Below are positions 22,938 to 34,021 of a stretch of DNA of 64,000 nucleotides, piece after piece. The notes beneath the pieces were generated by a model. It searched no databases. It was not told where the DNA came from and worked only from the letters and a program-made list of their open reading frames with translations. Source of the DNA: Theristus sp. LFF4_11. Its lineage: Eukaryota > Nematoda > Chromadorea > Monhysterida > Xyalidae. How positions within the stretch are numbered: the stretch's first letter is position 1; each line of letters starts with the position of its first letter. The stretch spans positions 186,001 through 250,000 of the forward strand of contig JASANC010004087.1 of assembly GCA_030248135.1 (NCBI GenBank), written 5' to 3'. The position numbers and the translations under genes are program-made.

Positions 22938-25900
22938 ATGCTTTCTTGTGTGCTACTGTTAATTGTGTGTCCGCTGATTGTTCCGCAGGTCTTTGGTAAG
23001 TGTTGGTGTTAGCAACTGATTTTGGTATAAAGGTTCAGTCTCCGTGGCTGAGTGAGATAGCAAATCTGAAAGCAAGTTCGACCAACCTCCACGGTGCATG
23101 ACACAAACCGCAGCGATTGCTGTCTGCTGCTCTCTGCGAATTACGAATTCACTGCTTTTGGTAGCAATCATCGGACACGGAGACCGAGTCCGCGCAAAAT
23201 CAAATCACTGTTCAAACATGTTGTACAACGGTTTTTTCACACTCATGTGGAATGCTGTGTCTTTTAATTTTAAGAATAGTCTGGTTTGGAAGCATTTACA
23301 TTCAATATCTAATTTTCCTTTGCAGCCGATAACAAATGGCTGACAAGGCAGAAACGCGATGGTAAGTCTGGTGACCCCCAGAAATGTTCGTCTTCTAAGT
23401 GCTAATGCGACTGTGATGAAATCAATTGCAGTGCTCAGCGGCACCACAAACAATTCAACAGTCAGTGGCGACAACAACGTCATTGGTGGTGTCATCGACT
23501 TGACAAAGGATGCCATTGCAAGGGTGGTGGTCGGTAACCACACGTCGCAAGCGTCATTTCTTATTTGCATATCATTGTTCTTTTGGAGAAAACTAAAAAC
23601 ATTGACAGGTCAATGGGAGCACACAGGGGCAGGCGCCAGCTGACGTGTTGCTTGAGGCTGCCAGTGCCGCAGAGGACGACAACAAAAACGTCAATCTTGG
23701 CTCTGCCATCGCAAAGGCCATGGTCAATGGCACACAGAGCAAACTATATGGTTAGAAAAGGCAAATATTAGAATGGCTTTTCGCAATTGAATCTGGCATG
23801 CTGGCTGATTGCATGCATTGAGCTGGTTTGGACCTAGTGATTCAAAATGGGACAAAAACAACTATTTCCAGGACAAAAACGGTTTTATTTCCGTTTTAAA
23901 ACCGTTTTATTTTACAATTTTTCCCAACACCGAGTTTCCAAACCTTGGGGGTCGGTCGAAGCCAGTCAGAAATACAGTTGAAATTTGTGTTTTAAGTATG
24001 ACTTTTATTTTGGTCCCGAGATTCGCGGGAATTCAAATATTCAAAGTGATCCAAGTCCCTAAATAGGGCCGAGTCACTTGGGCGACTTTTAATTGCCACA
24101 TAAAGATTGAAACCAGTTTCCTTTCACGTCTTGCAATCCCATTGAGTTCCAGAACCTAAAAAGAGGATAGAGTGAAGTTCAATCAATGTGACACAGTTTA
24201 TTTTTTGAGTTTTGCAAAATATAGTTATGAGATATCATTGTCCAATAGTTTTCAGCCACCAAAATTTCGAAAAATCTTTAAGGTAAAAAACCGGTTCTTT
24301 ATTTTTGCAAGGAAAACGGAACAATTTAGTTTGCCCGTTTTATGACGAACTTGAAGCACTATTCTTTTTATCACTGGTGCTCAGGCGAAGCAAACTCGAA
24401 CGCCACCACAGCGGACGGTGGCACTTCGTCGGAGAGCATGTCCCTTGGTGAAGCGTATGGCGTCAGTCTGCAGCGACTGCTACAGCTGTCGATTGCGTCC
24501 ATTAATAAAAACGGCGACACCAAAGGCAGCCATAAACTTGAACTTGATCAGTGGTTTTCGGGGTTCGGCATTGTTGTCACGGGTTGACCAGTCAGTGGAG
24601 AGTGGAGAACGTGCTCTTGCATGAAATCGCGGCAAAAAATGAACAAAACCAAAAACGTGGCCAAAGTCTTGACCTGGTCGTTGAGGGTCTCTTAAGCATG
24701 TTGCCCGAAGCGATTTCATACATTGCGGTGATTTTTGAAATCACCGTAAATACTTTTATCGATTTGTTGTTGAAACGCTGCAGAACAAGTTCACTTTGTT
24801 TTTTCTCAATTCAACGTGTCACTGAATGCTGCAGGCGCCGAAATGACGCAGGATGTGTCTGGCGACGGCAACCAAGGCACCTCGGTGACCGGCATCGCAA
24901 ACGTCAAGCAGGCGGAGACCAGACGCACCGCGCAGAGCGTCGGCAATGCGTACGCCATGGGACAGAACTCAGCCTGGGCAAAGGCGTTGGCCAGATATCG
25001 CGACATTTTGGACGCGCAAAGTTTGATCATTGCTTGAGCACCGTGATGTTGTTTGAAAACTGTGCATTCTAGTTCAGGTCCGGACTATTAAGTAATAAAG
25101 CGTTATAAACTTTATAAACTGTAAAATAAAATTCAAACACAGCCAATCAGCTGATTGCACAGTTCTGCCGTAGTTTGATTTCAATTTCCAAACGTGCTCA
25201 CTCGTTCACTGCAGCCGTGTACGTGGCGGACGCAACAGGCGAGGGTGCAGCACAGGGTGGCGTCACAATCACCGCCAACAATGTGATCCTTGATGATGGC
25301 GACGCGAAGCAGGCTGGTGCTGATGCCGTGGGTGCTGGTGGGGGCCAGGGCGACACAACGGTCAATGTGGGCGCAAACGCTGGAAACACCACGAACCGTG
25401 AGATGGACTGCGCTTTGGCACTGCACTTTTGGGGCAATTTTTGTGTTTGTATCTTGGATGTCACCAAATGGAGAATCTTGAAGTTTTTGAGAGAGTGATC
25501 GTAAATTTAAGGGGCATTTACAGCATTTAGTACCGCGTAGCTATGTTTTAACACAGCTGCGCGTCACTAAATACTGCGACGGACCGTAGTGATAACCTTT
25601 GCTCTTAAACGTCTGTTTATCGTCCACACACAGGCACCAAAATTTTGTTTTGACTGACCTCTTCGCGTATTTTATTTCCACGGTAAACAATCAGCCAAAA
25701 CACGTCCAGTTTGTCGTGCATGTTTTCGAGCCCCTGACATGTCATTTCGGTCTGAGATGCCGTGTTCATGTACAAACAACAACTTGCATGGCAGAGGGCT
25801 CTGTGGTTGGCAACGTTATTGCTGGCATTGGCAATGGCGAGACGAAAGCGAATGCGTCGGCGGTGGTGTGGCAGGACAGGTTCGGTGTCACGGGCGGAGG

Positions 25901-27735
25901 CAGCGACTTTGCAGCCGGCAACGGCACTGAGCACGCGTTCATGGCAGTCAACGGCATCAATGCGGTGGACACGTTCGGTGTTACAAGTGCGCCGATGGTT
26001 TTAGTGGTTTTGCACATGAAGGATCAGGCAATTTTTGCACGATTCGTTAATGATTCTGTTCGACACTTGACAGTGAAAACGCTGTTTTTTTGTTGAATTT
26101 GATTATTTGACTTGAGATAGCAGCGCACTATTGCAGACGTGATCGGCAACATCAATCTCGACACAAGTGGCAACATTCAGTCGCCAGCTGTCGTCGATGT
26201 AAACACTGCGTAAGTGACAGCTGAGAAACAGACTTCGATTCGATCCAGTTATCGCTCACGTGCACTATTCAGCTATAACAACGACGGCACTGGAACGGCT
26301 GTCGTGACGGGCAAAGGCTTCGCGGCTGCCAACAACGCCCCGGCCAGTTTCAACATTTCATCGCTGACCACATTCCTGCAGGGACAAATGGGCGTCATAA
26401 ACAGTGAGTGACGGGTTTCTGTTGTCCAAAATTCATTTTATGGTACTGTTAATCACAACGATATTTATATCTCCAACTACCACAATGAATTTTGAATCGC
26501 TGCATCAAACTACAAAGCACATGCAATTTGCTCATTCAAAAATTTGAATCCTTGTTGTTGTTGTTGTTGGGATTTTAGGTGATGTTTTTAGCCAGGGCTA
26601 ACCCAGAGAAGCGTACAGAACGCCACTGAGTAGGGCGCCCATCGAGTTTTCTGTCATTAAGTGCCTATACACTCCTCGGCGGGGTTCGATCCTCCGAGCG
26701 CACAGACAACAGTCTAACGCACTACCACCAAGCCACGACGGTGACATCGCATGCATTGAGCTGGTTGGAGTTGGACCAATCAAATGAAAAGCAGCCAACC
26801 AGTTGATTGCCTATGATTTACAGTTGAATTGTTATAACAAAACTGGTTGTGTCGTAAAATAAGACAAAAATGTGCACATTATGCGAACGAAGCACAGTCG
26901 GCAACTCGTCGAGTCGAGCAGTGGCCAATGGCGACAACGCGGTGACATTTGGCGAGCTGACCAATGCAGCTGACAAAGGCACTGGCACCATTGGCTGGTC
27001 AAACTCGACTGCAGCAGCGGGCGGGCGTCGGCAATCCAGCGTGTACACCGAAGCGCACACCGATTTCCTCGATCAGAATGGAATCTACTCAAGTGAGAGC
27101 TGCATTTGAAAAAACGAAAGTTTGCTTTTAACCACAGAATCCAACTATTCTTGGCTGAAAATCTAGAATTATTTGGCGGCGGCCGTGGCCAGGCGATTGG
27201 CAATACCACGTCCGTGCAGAGTGCCACCTACCTCGAGGATCTGATGTCGGGCAACGAGAAAAAATCGTCGGCACAAGTGCGTTGACGGGCGGGTTGCTTC
27301 GAAAGTTCGTCAAATTGACCAATACAGAAATGAAAAACTTTTCAGACAGGCTCAGCGAGCGGGACAGGCATGGTTTCACTGGCGCTCAGTGGCTACGTAA
27401 AGAAATGCGACGGCAACGACCCCAACTGTCAGCAGCTGGCCTACAACGCCGGCAGACGCAGAAAGAGGTCGACGCACGACGGCGACGCTGCTGCAGCCAG
27501 CAAACCGTGGCCGTTCTTGGTACAAAGTCATTTTGTTGGTACGTCCGGTAGTTCGTTTCGACTTTTGCTTTCAGCCAGTTCAATTTGGATGTTTGTAGAG
27601 TTGTACAAGTGGTAAAACTTTTTAGTGTGCCCGGAGAAAGAGACGGAGTGCGTTTTGCTGAGCAAAGAGCATGAGCTTGTATCCGGCAGCGTCACATGGT
27701 CTGTGCATCCGATCCAGTTGGCCACTGAGCAATGA
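22938..27735 (+). CDS. Secreted Gly/Asn-rich repetitive glycoprotein, family unknown
   Basis: Fourteen exons can be chained in phase to about 629 residues: 22938-22995, 23326-23361, 23432-23523, 23609-23750, 24385-24582, 24835-25020, 25215-25397, 25795-25977, 26137-26209, 26273-26403, 26898-27092, 27167-27276, 27346-27538, 27626-27735. Exon 1 is a classic signal peptide (MLSCVLLLIVCPLIVPQVFG). Exon 2 carries a furin-like RQKR site. The body has no recognised domain; it is rich in G, N, A, T, D and V, with loose repeats such as SGDNNVIGG, SGDGNQGTS, ANGDNAVTFGE and GNGTEHAFM. It has about eleven N-x-S/T sequons and almost no cysteine until the end, where a KKCDGNDPNC segment, a second basic cleavage site (RRRKRS) and a CPEKETEC tail occur. 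Most introns are phase 1. Donors of exons 5 and 6 and the last exon are the least certain. A structural or extracellular-coat protein is my inference. Confidence 0.72.
23041..23100 (+). other. tRNA-like fragment in intron 1
   Basis: CCGTGGCTGAGTGAGATAGC resembles box A, and AAGTTCGACC resembles box B. CCGTGG at the start can pair with CCACGG at the end. It is too short and the arms are too irregular for a functional tRNA, so a decayed tRNA-derived repeat is more likely. Confidence 0.3.
23870..24335. mobile_element. Degenerate hAT-MITE relative plus dispersed repeat copy 2, in intron 4
   Basis: Outer parts carry the CCGTTTTAAAACCG and AAAAAACCGGTTCTTTATT boxes of the MITE at 7535 in inverted order. 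24000-24165 is the second copy of the repeat at 13020-13210. Terminal sequences are too diverged to show a target duplication. The unit lies wholly inside an intron of the secreted-protein gene and is removed by splicing. Confidence 0.6.
25521..25576 (-). ncRNA. Imperfect hairpin, possible microRNA precursor
   Basis: Two 25-nt arms (25521-25545 and 25552-25576) pair around a 6-nt loop with 20 Watson-Crick pairs. On the plus strand three of the mismatches are A-C and would be G-U wobbles on the minus strand, so a minus-strand RNA folds better (20 pairs plus 3 wobbles). It lies in intron 7 of the secreted-protein gene. Size fits a short microRNA hairpin, but a decayed palindromic transposon is equally possible and there is no evidence of expression. 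Confidence 0.3.
26553..26746 (-). mobile_element. tRNA-derived SINE with (CAA)n tail
   Basis: On the minus strand the element starts at about 26746 with box A-like TGGCTTGGTGGTAGTGCG and box B-like GGATCGAACC. It runs through about 130 bp of unrelated body and ends in a run of CAA triplets (26553-26569). It differs in body and tail from the SINE at 19790-20155. It sits in intron 10 of the secreted-protein gene, antisense to it. Confidence 0.65.
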
Positions 27736-27983
27736 TTTAGCAATCTTTACAACGAGAACGAACAGTGTTTCAAATTACGCAGCCGAGTGCTCACATTTTT
27801 GTGTTCAATGCACAACAAACCAACACGAACGAGGGTCAGCCTGCCGAGTTTATTTTTGAAAATTGCCACTGTAATAACAGTCTGTGTATTTATTCGCGGA
27901 AATACTGGAATAAACGAAGTTTGTGACACTGAACATCACAGTCTGCGTGTTGGCACAGTGTATCAGAAAAAGTGTCAAGTGCA

Positions 27984-30900
27984 TCAGATCTGCGGAACAT
28001 CGACGCGTTGCTTGAGCAGTGCACGCACCTGTGCATTTCGCAAATGGTTGACGCCGAATTCGTCGCTGATGTTTGCCGTCTGGTCACGTTTCAGTGTGTC
28101 ACTGAGCAGGATCACTGTTGCGGTTGGTTGACTCAGCACGAACACGCTCTCCACCAACGTTGACAGCTCGCTGCTCAGTCGCTCTTTCTCGCAACACTGG
28201 ACGATGCAAAAATGGAACGTGTTTTCAAAAAGGTGGAATAAAACAGTTTGAATTTGCAGTGCACTGGTGTCCAAGTCCAAGGAAGCATTCGTGATTCGGT
28301 ACAGTCGAACTGCACGTTGTGCATTTTGGCATAATCATCTGGCGCGCTGATTGGCTGCGTCGAGCTCGTTCGACCAATCAGTGAGCCCAATTTAGAAGTA
28401 GCCAGTCAGCTGATTGCCTACGATCTACAGCTATGTACAGTACTGGCTATACAGCACTACGAACCATGAACGCGCTCAGCAGTGGTATCAGCGCTGCAGT
28501 GACGTCATAGAGCATTTGGGCGGCGCCGTCGCCACTGAACGCAACCTGGCACACAACACGATCATACAGCAACTCAGCAACCTGAAAACGCACAATAACT
28601 GTGAAAATCATACGCTCATTCACAATAACACATAACAAAATCAGCCAAGTATTGAACAACGGGGCAAACTGCAAGCGCAGAAGCGGCGTTCTTGCCGTGT
28701 TTGCGACGCTGGCAGCAACGAGCGGATACGTGGCCGCACTCAGTGAGCGTTGCATGGCCGAGAGACGACTGCGCAGCTGCAGCAGCAGAGCACAGAAGGC
28801 GGCTGTCACGCTGCTCGCGGGCACACGCGCACGCTGCTCGTGTTGCACGTGCCTGCACAGCACACACACGGCCGTGCTGCCAACTGGCAGTGTTCAAGCA
28901 ACAAAACAGCACGTGTCCACCTTGTTCACGAATGACACAGTGACATGCTGGCTTGGCGAGTTTTTGACTGCTCTAGTACAGATCAAGCTCGAAACGAACA
29001 GCTCATACCCAGGGGTGTCGCATGAACAACCCCCCACCCACCAACCAGGGCAGTTGTGCGTATTGCGCGGCAGCGGGCGCACAGTCGCCATGGACGAGCG
29101 AGTGCACCAGCGCGTCGCACATCTGTCGCCAGAGCACGTGGTACAGCTCGCGCAGACCGTCAAACACTCCACCGTCCACCGTTGACGGCGCTGCCGAATG
29201 CATGTATGTACAATTGGTTTAGTGGCACAGTTTGCATTTGGTTGAACATCGTTGCAATCGAGATGGTTACTTCGTGAACACTGTGCAATCGACTCACAAT
29301 GAACATCACTCTGTCCGAGCGCACCGGTGCGTCGTCGATGGTGTTGCAGTTGAATGAAGAATGGTTGATCGTTCCACTCGTCCAACACAGAGCTGAACGA
29401 AACAAAGAAATGCGATCAGCAAACAGTTTGTGGCAATCCTCTTCACAGCACCATGACATCTGTTGAAACAAATGAGTAAAATGCACTACAGCCGAGCGAC
29501 CGAATGTAGGCGACAGCGTTCATGAGCGCCATGTACTGCGTCGACCACGGGGAGTCGAGATTACGGTAGATCTGCACGAGACGCACACGAAAATCGTCGA
29601 GCAGTTCCATCTGCAGCTGCACAAAGTGCGTGCGCGCAACAGCACACTGCAGCAGACGGTAGCGCTCGGTGATCAGCTGCAGCAGCAGCACGAAGTCGTC
29701 CGCACACTGCGGCGCCTGCAACACACACACACGACTCACTGATTGGTGCAACCAGCTTGGGCACCCAGTCAGCGTATGAGATGCGAGAATACACAAAGAC
29801 TACACAACACAGTTTACAGTTTGACAGCAGTGCAATCCAAAGACGATTATTTATTTGAGCGATCAGCTCATCACGAAATCTTTAGTTTAGCCTTAGCGTC
29901 TGCGTTATCTGCCATCTGCCTGCCACAACTCAAATACAAAACCGTGGTCTCCGAAGGACGGTGTCTATTGCATTCGGTCTCGACACGATCTCGGTTGAAT
30001 CTTGTGATCATCGTGTGAACGGTAATGGAGTAAAAAATCATGTCAATCGAGTCAATGAATCGGCTAAGCAGGTCTCTTCAACCTCATTAAACTAAAAGGA
30101 AGTCAGTGAATCCCGTCTCAACCGTTGCCCCCTGCTCCCCCGTTTCACCTTGTGTTCGTCGACGTCCGCACTTGCTTGCTCGTATCTGTCCTTCCAAGCA
30201 TCATCATCAGCCAACAATTGATCGGTGCGTTCAGTGTTCGCTTCACGCTCCACATTCAACCAAAGTGACATCAGATGCGGCTCTGCTGCCAACGCGTCCA
30301 GGCAGCCGGCCGATTGTGAATCAGTCACTGGAGTGAGTGAGGGCATTGTGAATGGACGATTGTTATTGATAAGCTCATAAGTTTCAAATGGGCTGCACAG
30401 CTAAAAACACCATCATTTATTTGCAAGCAGCTGCTGTCATGCGCACCAAGCACCAAGGGTGATTGGACGAGCAAGCATCAAACCAATCAAGCCTTTGTCT
30501 TTTCGACACACACTCAAACTCAATATTTTTACGTCAAACTCTCAAATATTTATGTTGAATGATTTCATTGGTTTCACATGGATATACGAGTAAACGGTGG
30601 CAAACAAAGAAACGTCGAAACGCCAACTCAGAACGAGCGAAAACGCACCGGCGGCGAGCTCCATTTCAAAAACGACCGTTTCATCAACCAAATGCGAAAA
30701 CAGCGCGCCGTTCTGTTGCACTTCCGGCAACATCGACTGCAGCTTCTGCCGTGCCAACTGCACCAGTTTTGTGACAAGCAGTTGACTCAAACGAACTGCA
30801 CAGCCATGTCGGGTTAGTTTCGGTTGAACGCGCTCATCCAGGTAGTTGCAGTGCGTCTGCGACCAGTCGAGGATCTTCAAATGGTCAGATTTGTGAACTG

Positions 30901-32317
30901 AATGACAAGATATTTGATTTTGCGTCACCGATGAAACTCGCAAAAGTTAACAAAAATCGTTCGATCTGATTCGAGTCGGGTGGTCTCATTTTCAACCTTC
31001 AAAGTGCCAAAAACAATCAGCAAGCCAAGCACACTGACCTGCGTGTAGAACCATTCCGGTTTATCGATCAGGTTCGTTTTGCGGTCGCCATAAAAATGAT
31101 ACGTGAACCGCTGCTTGAACGGCTGAAACAAAGGCGTCACGAATGGCAACGCCACTGCGCCAGTGTGCCCGCTCGCCGTGCGTGCCGTGTCCGTGTTTTC
31201 GGCTGCACTCAGCTTGTCCACCACGTACCACGCTTCGATTAGTTGCGTCACCTGCATTAATCAAGATCGATTGAATTTTCGAAACTATGGATCGAGAGGC
31301 CGTACAAAACAATATTGTGTTTCTTTTTCTTCAGTTCAATGTTCACTGATCTCATTCTTTTTTCACAACAAACGCATTCAAACCGCCGCAGTTGCACCTG
31401 CGCTGCCGCGGCGTCGTCGTTCGCAGGCCACGACGCTTTGCCACTCTCAAACGGCCACTCCATCAGACGCAATTGTTCCGTCAAACGGCTGCTGAACTCC
31501 GTCGACAGCTTGCCGGTCCACAGTTCACAGACTCTCTGCACATAACCACTGAGCAACGTGCACTTTGTGCCGCGAAGGCCGTCACGAATTGCGTGCAGCG
31601 CCTCGATTTGTCGCTGACATGCCTGCCAATCAGATTGACTGGCCTGAATTGTAAAAACCAAAATTTGTTGTTGTGGTGAATGGACATCGTGAAAGAACAT
31701 GAAATTATCATTTTCATGAAACCTTTTAGACAAGTTGCGGAAACTTTCAACGTTTTTTCTTGGATGTTCACGTGGTGTTTCATCATAAGAAGTTCAGCTA
31801 ACAGAGGCCTGTCCAAGCGTCGTTTCTCAACAGTTTCAAGTTCAACTTTTCATTCAACGAAATAACAACAACGAAAACAACGGACCGCCGCGGTCAGCTC
31901 GTTGTGCAGTTCGCCCACGTGCCCGATGCACTGCAGCACACTGATGGTGCGTTTTCGCTCAAGAACACGACGCACGTTCGACTGCAACGTGTGCGTGGCA
32001 CAGTTTTCGGTCAGAGCAGCACTGCATTGCGCCATGGTTTCGCAGAGTGACTGCGCCTGCGTTTCCGTGTTTCGTTGCAAATTGTCGACATCCACACGCA
32101 GCGCAGCCAACTGTTCGTGTTCGTATGGAATCTGTGATTCTTGATAATACAGCTCGGTTTTCAGTTCATCGAGCTGCCGACTGAGTTTTGAGTGAACTGC
32201 CTGCACCGTTCGCAGGTACTGGCGCACGTCTTTGCTGTTGATGCCGCCCACTTCCAATTCGCTCATCACATTGGCCAGTAACGTTGAAATATGGTGCTCA
32301 TTGTCCTCTTCCATCAT
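27984..32317 (-). CDS. RINT1: RINT1, NRZ/Dsl1 tethering complex subunit
   Basis: Twelve minus-strand exons: 31886-32317, 31398-31643, 31039-31251, 30649-30874, 30149-30327, 29501-29715, 29298-29392, 29046-29190, 28708-28852, 28461-28581, 28265-28309, 27984-28114. They sum in frame to about 730 residues (human 792). The N-terminal third is helical. Family anchors are KPEWFYTQ, YLDERVQPKL, LFSHLVDETVVFE, ITERYRLL, NAVAYIRSVLDEWND and the GDGAAQMLYD segment near the C-terminus. RINT1 partners ZW10 and NAG in tethering Golgi-to-ER vesicles and was first found through RAD50. The 3' end of exon 9 and the exon 10/11 junctions were placed from phase and alignment only. Intron 8 uses GTTGGT. The ATG at 32317 is the first of a tandem pair giving an acidic start. 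It is convergent with the secreted-protein gene (248 bp between stops). Confidence 0.9.
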
Positions 32318-32329
32318 TTCATTGCAGTC

Positions 32330-33400
32330 GACCGGGGTGGGACTGGGAGCGGGCGGGACCGCAAGCTGGTTTTCTTGCAGTAGATTTCGGTTTTACGAAA
32401 CCTGAAACTTGAGTTGAGTACATGTTAAAATAAAGATCTTCGTGCTCGGGTTGGGTTTCGCTGCCGGTTAATCCGGAAAAATACTGGACGGGGTCGGGGT
32501 CGGGGTGGCGTTGTATTGGGTTGGCATGAGAAATAAAACCGTTTTTCGAAAAGGTTTTTTTCCAGTTTTTTTTGCAAAAATAAAAAACCGGTTTTTTACC
32601 TTAAAAATTTGCGAACTTTTGGTATTTCAAAATTATTAGGTGGACGTGGATAATATCGCAAAATTACATGCACAAAGCTGAAAAAGGTGGTTGGTATAAT
32701 ATTTTTATTTAAAAAATTGAAAAAACCCGGTTACACTTTTGGTATTTGGTTACTGACTGGTAGAATCGGGTTACTGAATGTCTGAGGTTCGAACCCGGTT
32801 CCTACAGAACTGTAGGCCGAAGTTCTACCGCTACGCCATGGACGCGACTTTGGTCGGTGTTCCGCTCATGCTCACAGTCAAGTGGATACAGAAGCACGCG
32901 AAGAAAATACAACGTTCGATTCCCGGCCGCAAGAACCTCAAATTTTTTTTTCAAACCCTTCAAATCCAGTCTCAACACATTCTGGAAAACTAATTGTAAC
33001 GTATTAATACGTTTGAGTGAAAAATTCAACTGCAGACGCGAGTTTCACCTGGCCATGATTCTTTAATAGTACCATTTCCTTTACAAAAGCACCCCAGCAA
33101 CGATATTTTTGTTTACAAATATATTTTACGAATACCAGCTTCCACAAATGTTTGGAAGTGCAGCCACGTGCAGTCAGCCGCGGCGGCCACACGAAACGGG
33201 CGGCTTTTACGCTTATTGAACACACCAGAAATTCACGTGCTCACATTTGCAGGACCAAACGCACACACGCCCAGATCATATTTGCCTTTCGATGATGTTT
33301 CTTGTGGCACTTGTTGTGGCGCATCAAAAAAATGTAAAATGTCTGTTTAAACAAGGCAAGACAGAACACGTTTATTTTATCAATAACAGAGAAAAAAACG
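32330..33400. other. Intergenic region between RINT1 and GS with repeats
   Basis: No gene is seen. 32520-32770 carries AAAAAACCGGTTTTTTACC boxes related to the MITE at 7535. 32776-32850 is tRNA-like on the minus strand (TGGCGTAGCGGTAGAAC and GGGTTCGAACC), with no matching acceptor stem, so it is probably a SINE head. Confidence 0.5.
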
Positions 33401-33414
33401 CAACGCCAAAATAA

Positions 33415-33696
33415 TTACATTGTTTGGCACCACAGCCCATGACCGTGTGTTTTGCTTTTGGGTTTAAAACTGTTTATGTCAATATAAGAGCAGAAAAAAA
33501 GTAAAATTTTGCCAGTGCATTGCGGTGGTTGGTCAAGCTGGTGGTACCAGCAACCAGTGTCTTCCACCCAGGTTTGCTTCGTGTTGCGTCTAATCTTGTT
33601 TTCCATTTTATCCAGTCCAGTTTCACCCGGTTTTAGTTCAACACGATGCCCGTCTATGGTCGGCACCCACACCATTAGAATATTTTTATTCCCCAT
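33415..33696 (-). CDS. Small hypothetical protein, 93 residues
   Basis: A single open frame begins MGNKNILMVWVPTIDGH and continues through a charged middle (GETGLDKMENKIRRN) to a Trp/Gln/Pro-rich part. The first 60 residues look more protein-like than other orphan ORFs in the window, but I recognise no family. There is no visible promoter or splice pattern, and the C-terminal third becomes AT-driven. It lies between divergent RINT1 and glutamine synthetase. It may be a small gene, an exon, or chance. Confidence 0.3.
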   Translation of the reverse strand: MGNKNILMVWVPTIDGHRVELKPGETGLDKMENKIRRNTKQTWVEDTGCWYHQLDQPPQCTGKILLFFCSYIDINSFKPKSKTHGHGLWCQTM

Positions 33697-34021
33697 TTTT
33701 TATACACTTACTTTATCACTTGTTGTGTGAACAGTAATGTGTATCAGTTTTGCGAAAAATACAAGAATTCGGCTCTTATCACATGAAACTGTTTGTTGCT
33801 CTTTTGAAATACATAAAGTGAGACTTTTATGCAAAAGCACTGTTCTTTTATTCACGTGTGTTTCTATTCAGGAAATGTAGTTCGCTGCATGCAACGCGGT
33901 CTGTCACAGTGGACTTTCCGCACGTTTTTCACAAGCTCTCACGTTTTACTGCAATTCTTGTCGATTTTCGATTGTTTCATTCTTCAGATTACAGTAAAAA
34001 TAAGAGAACCAAAAAACAACC

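Noticed and set aside
24816..25037. Exon 6 of the secreted gene as an independent 73-residue gene
   Set aside because: It starts beside a CTGCAG acceptor in phase with its neighbours and shares their Gly/Asn-rich composition.
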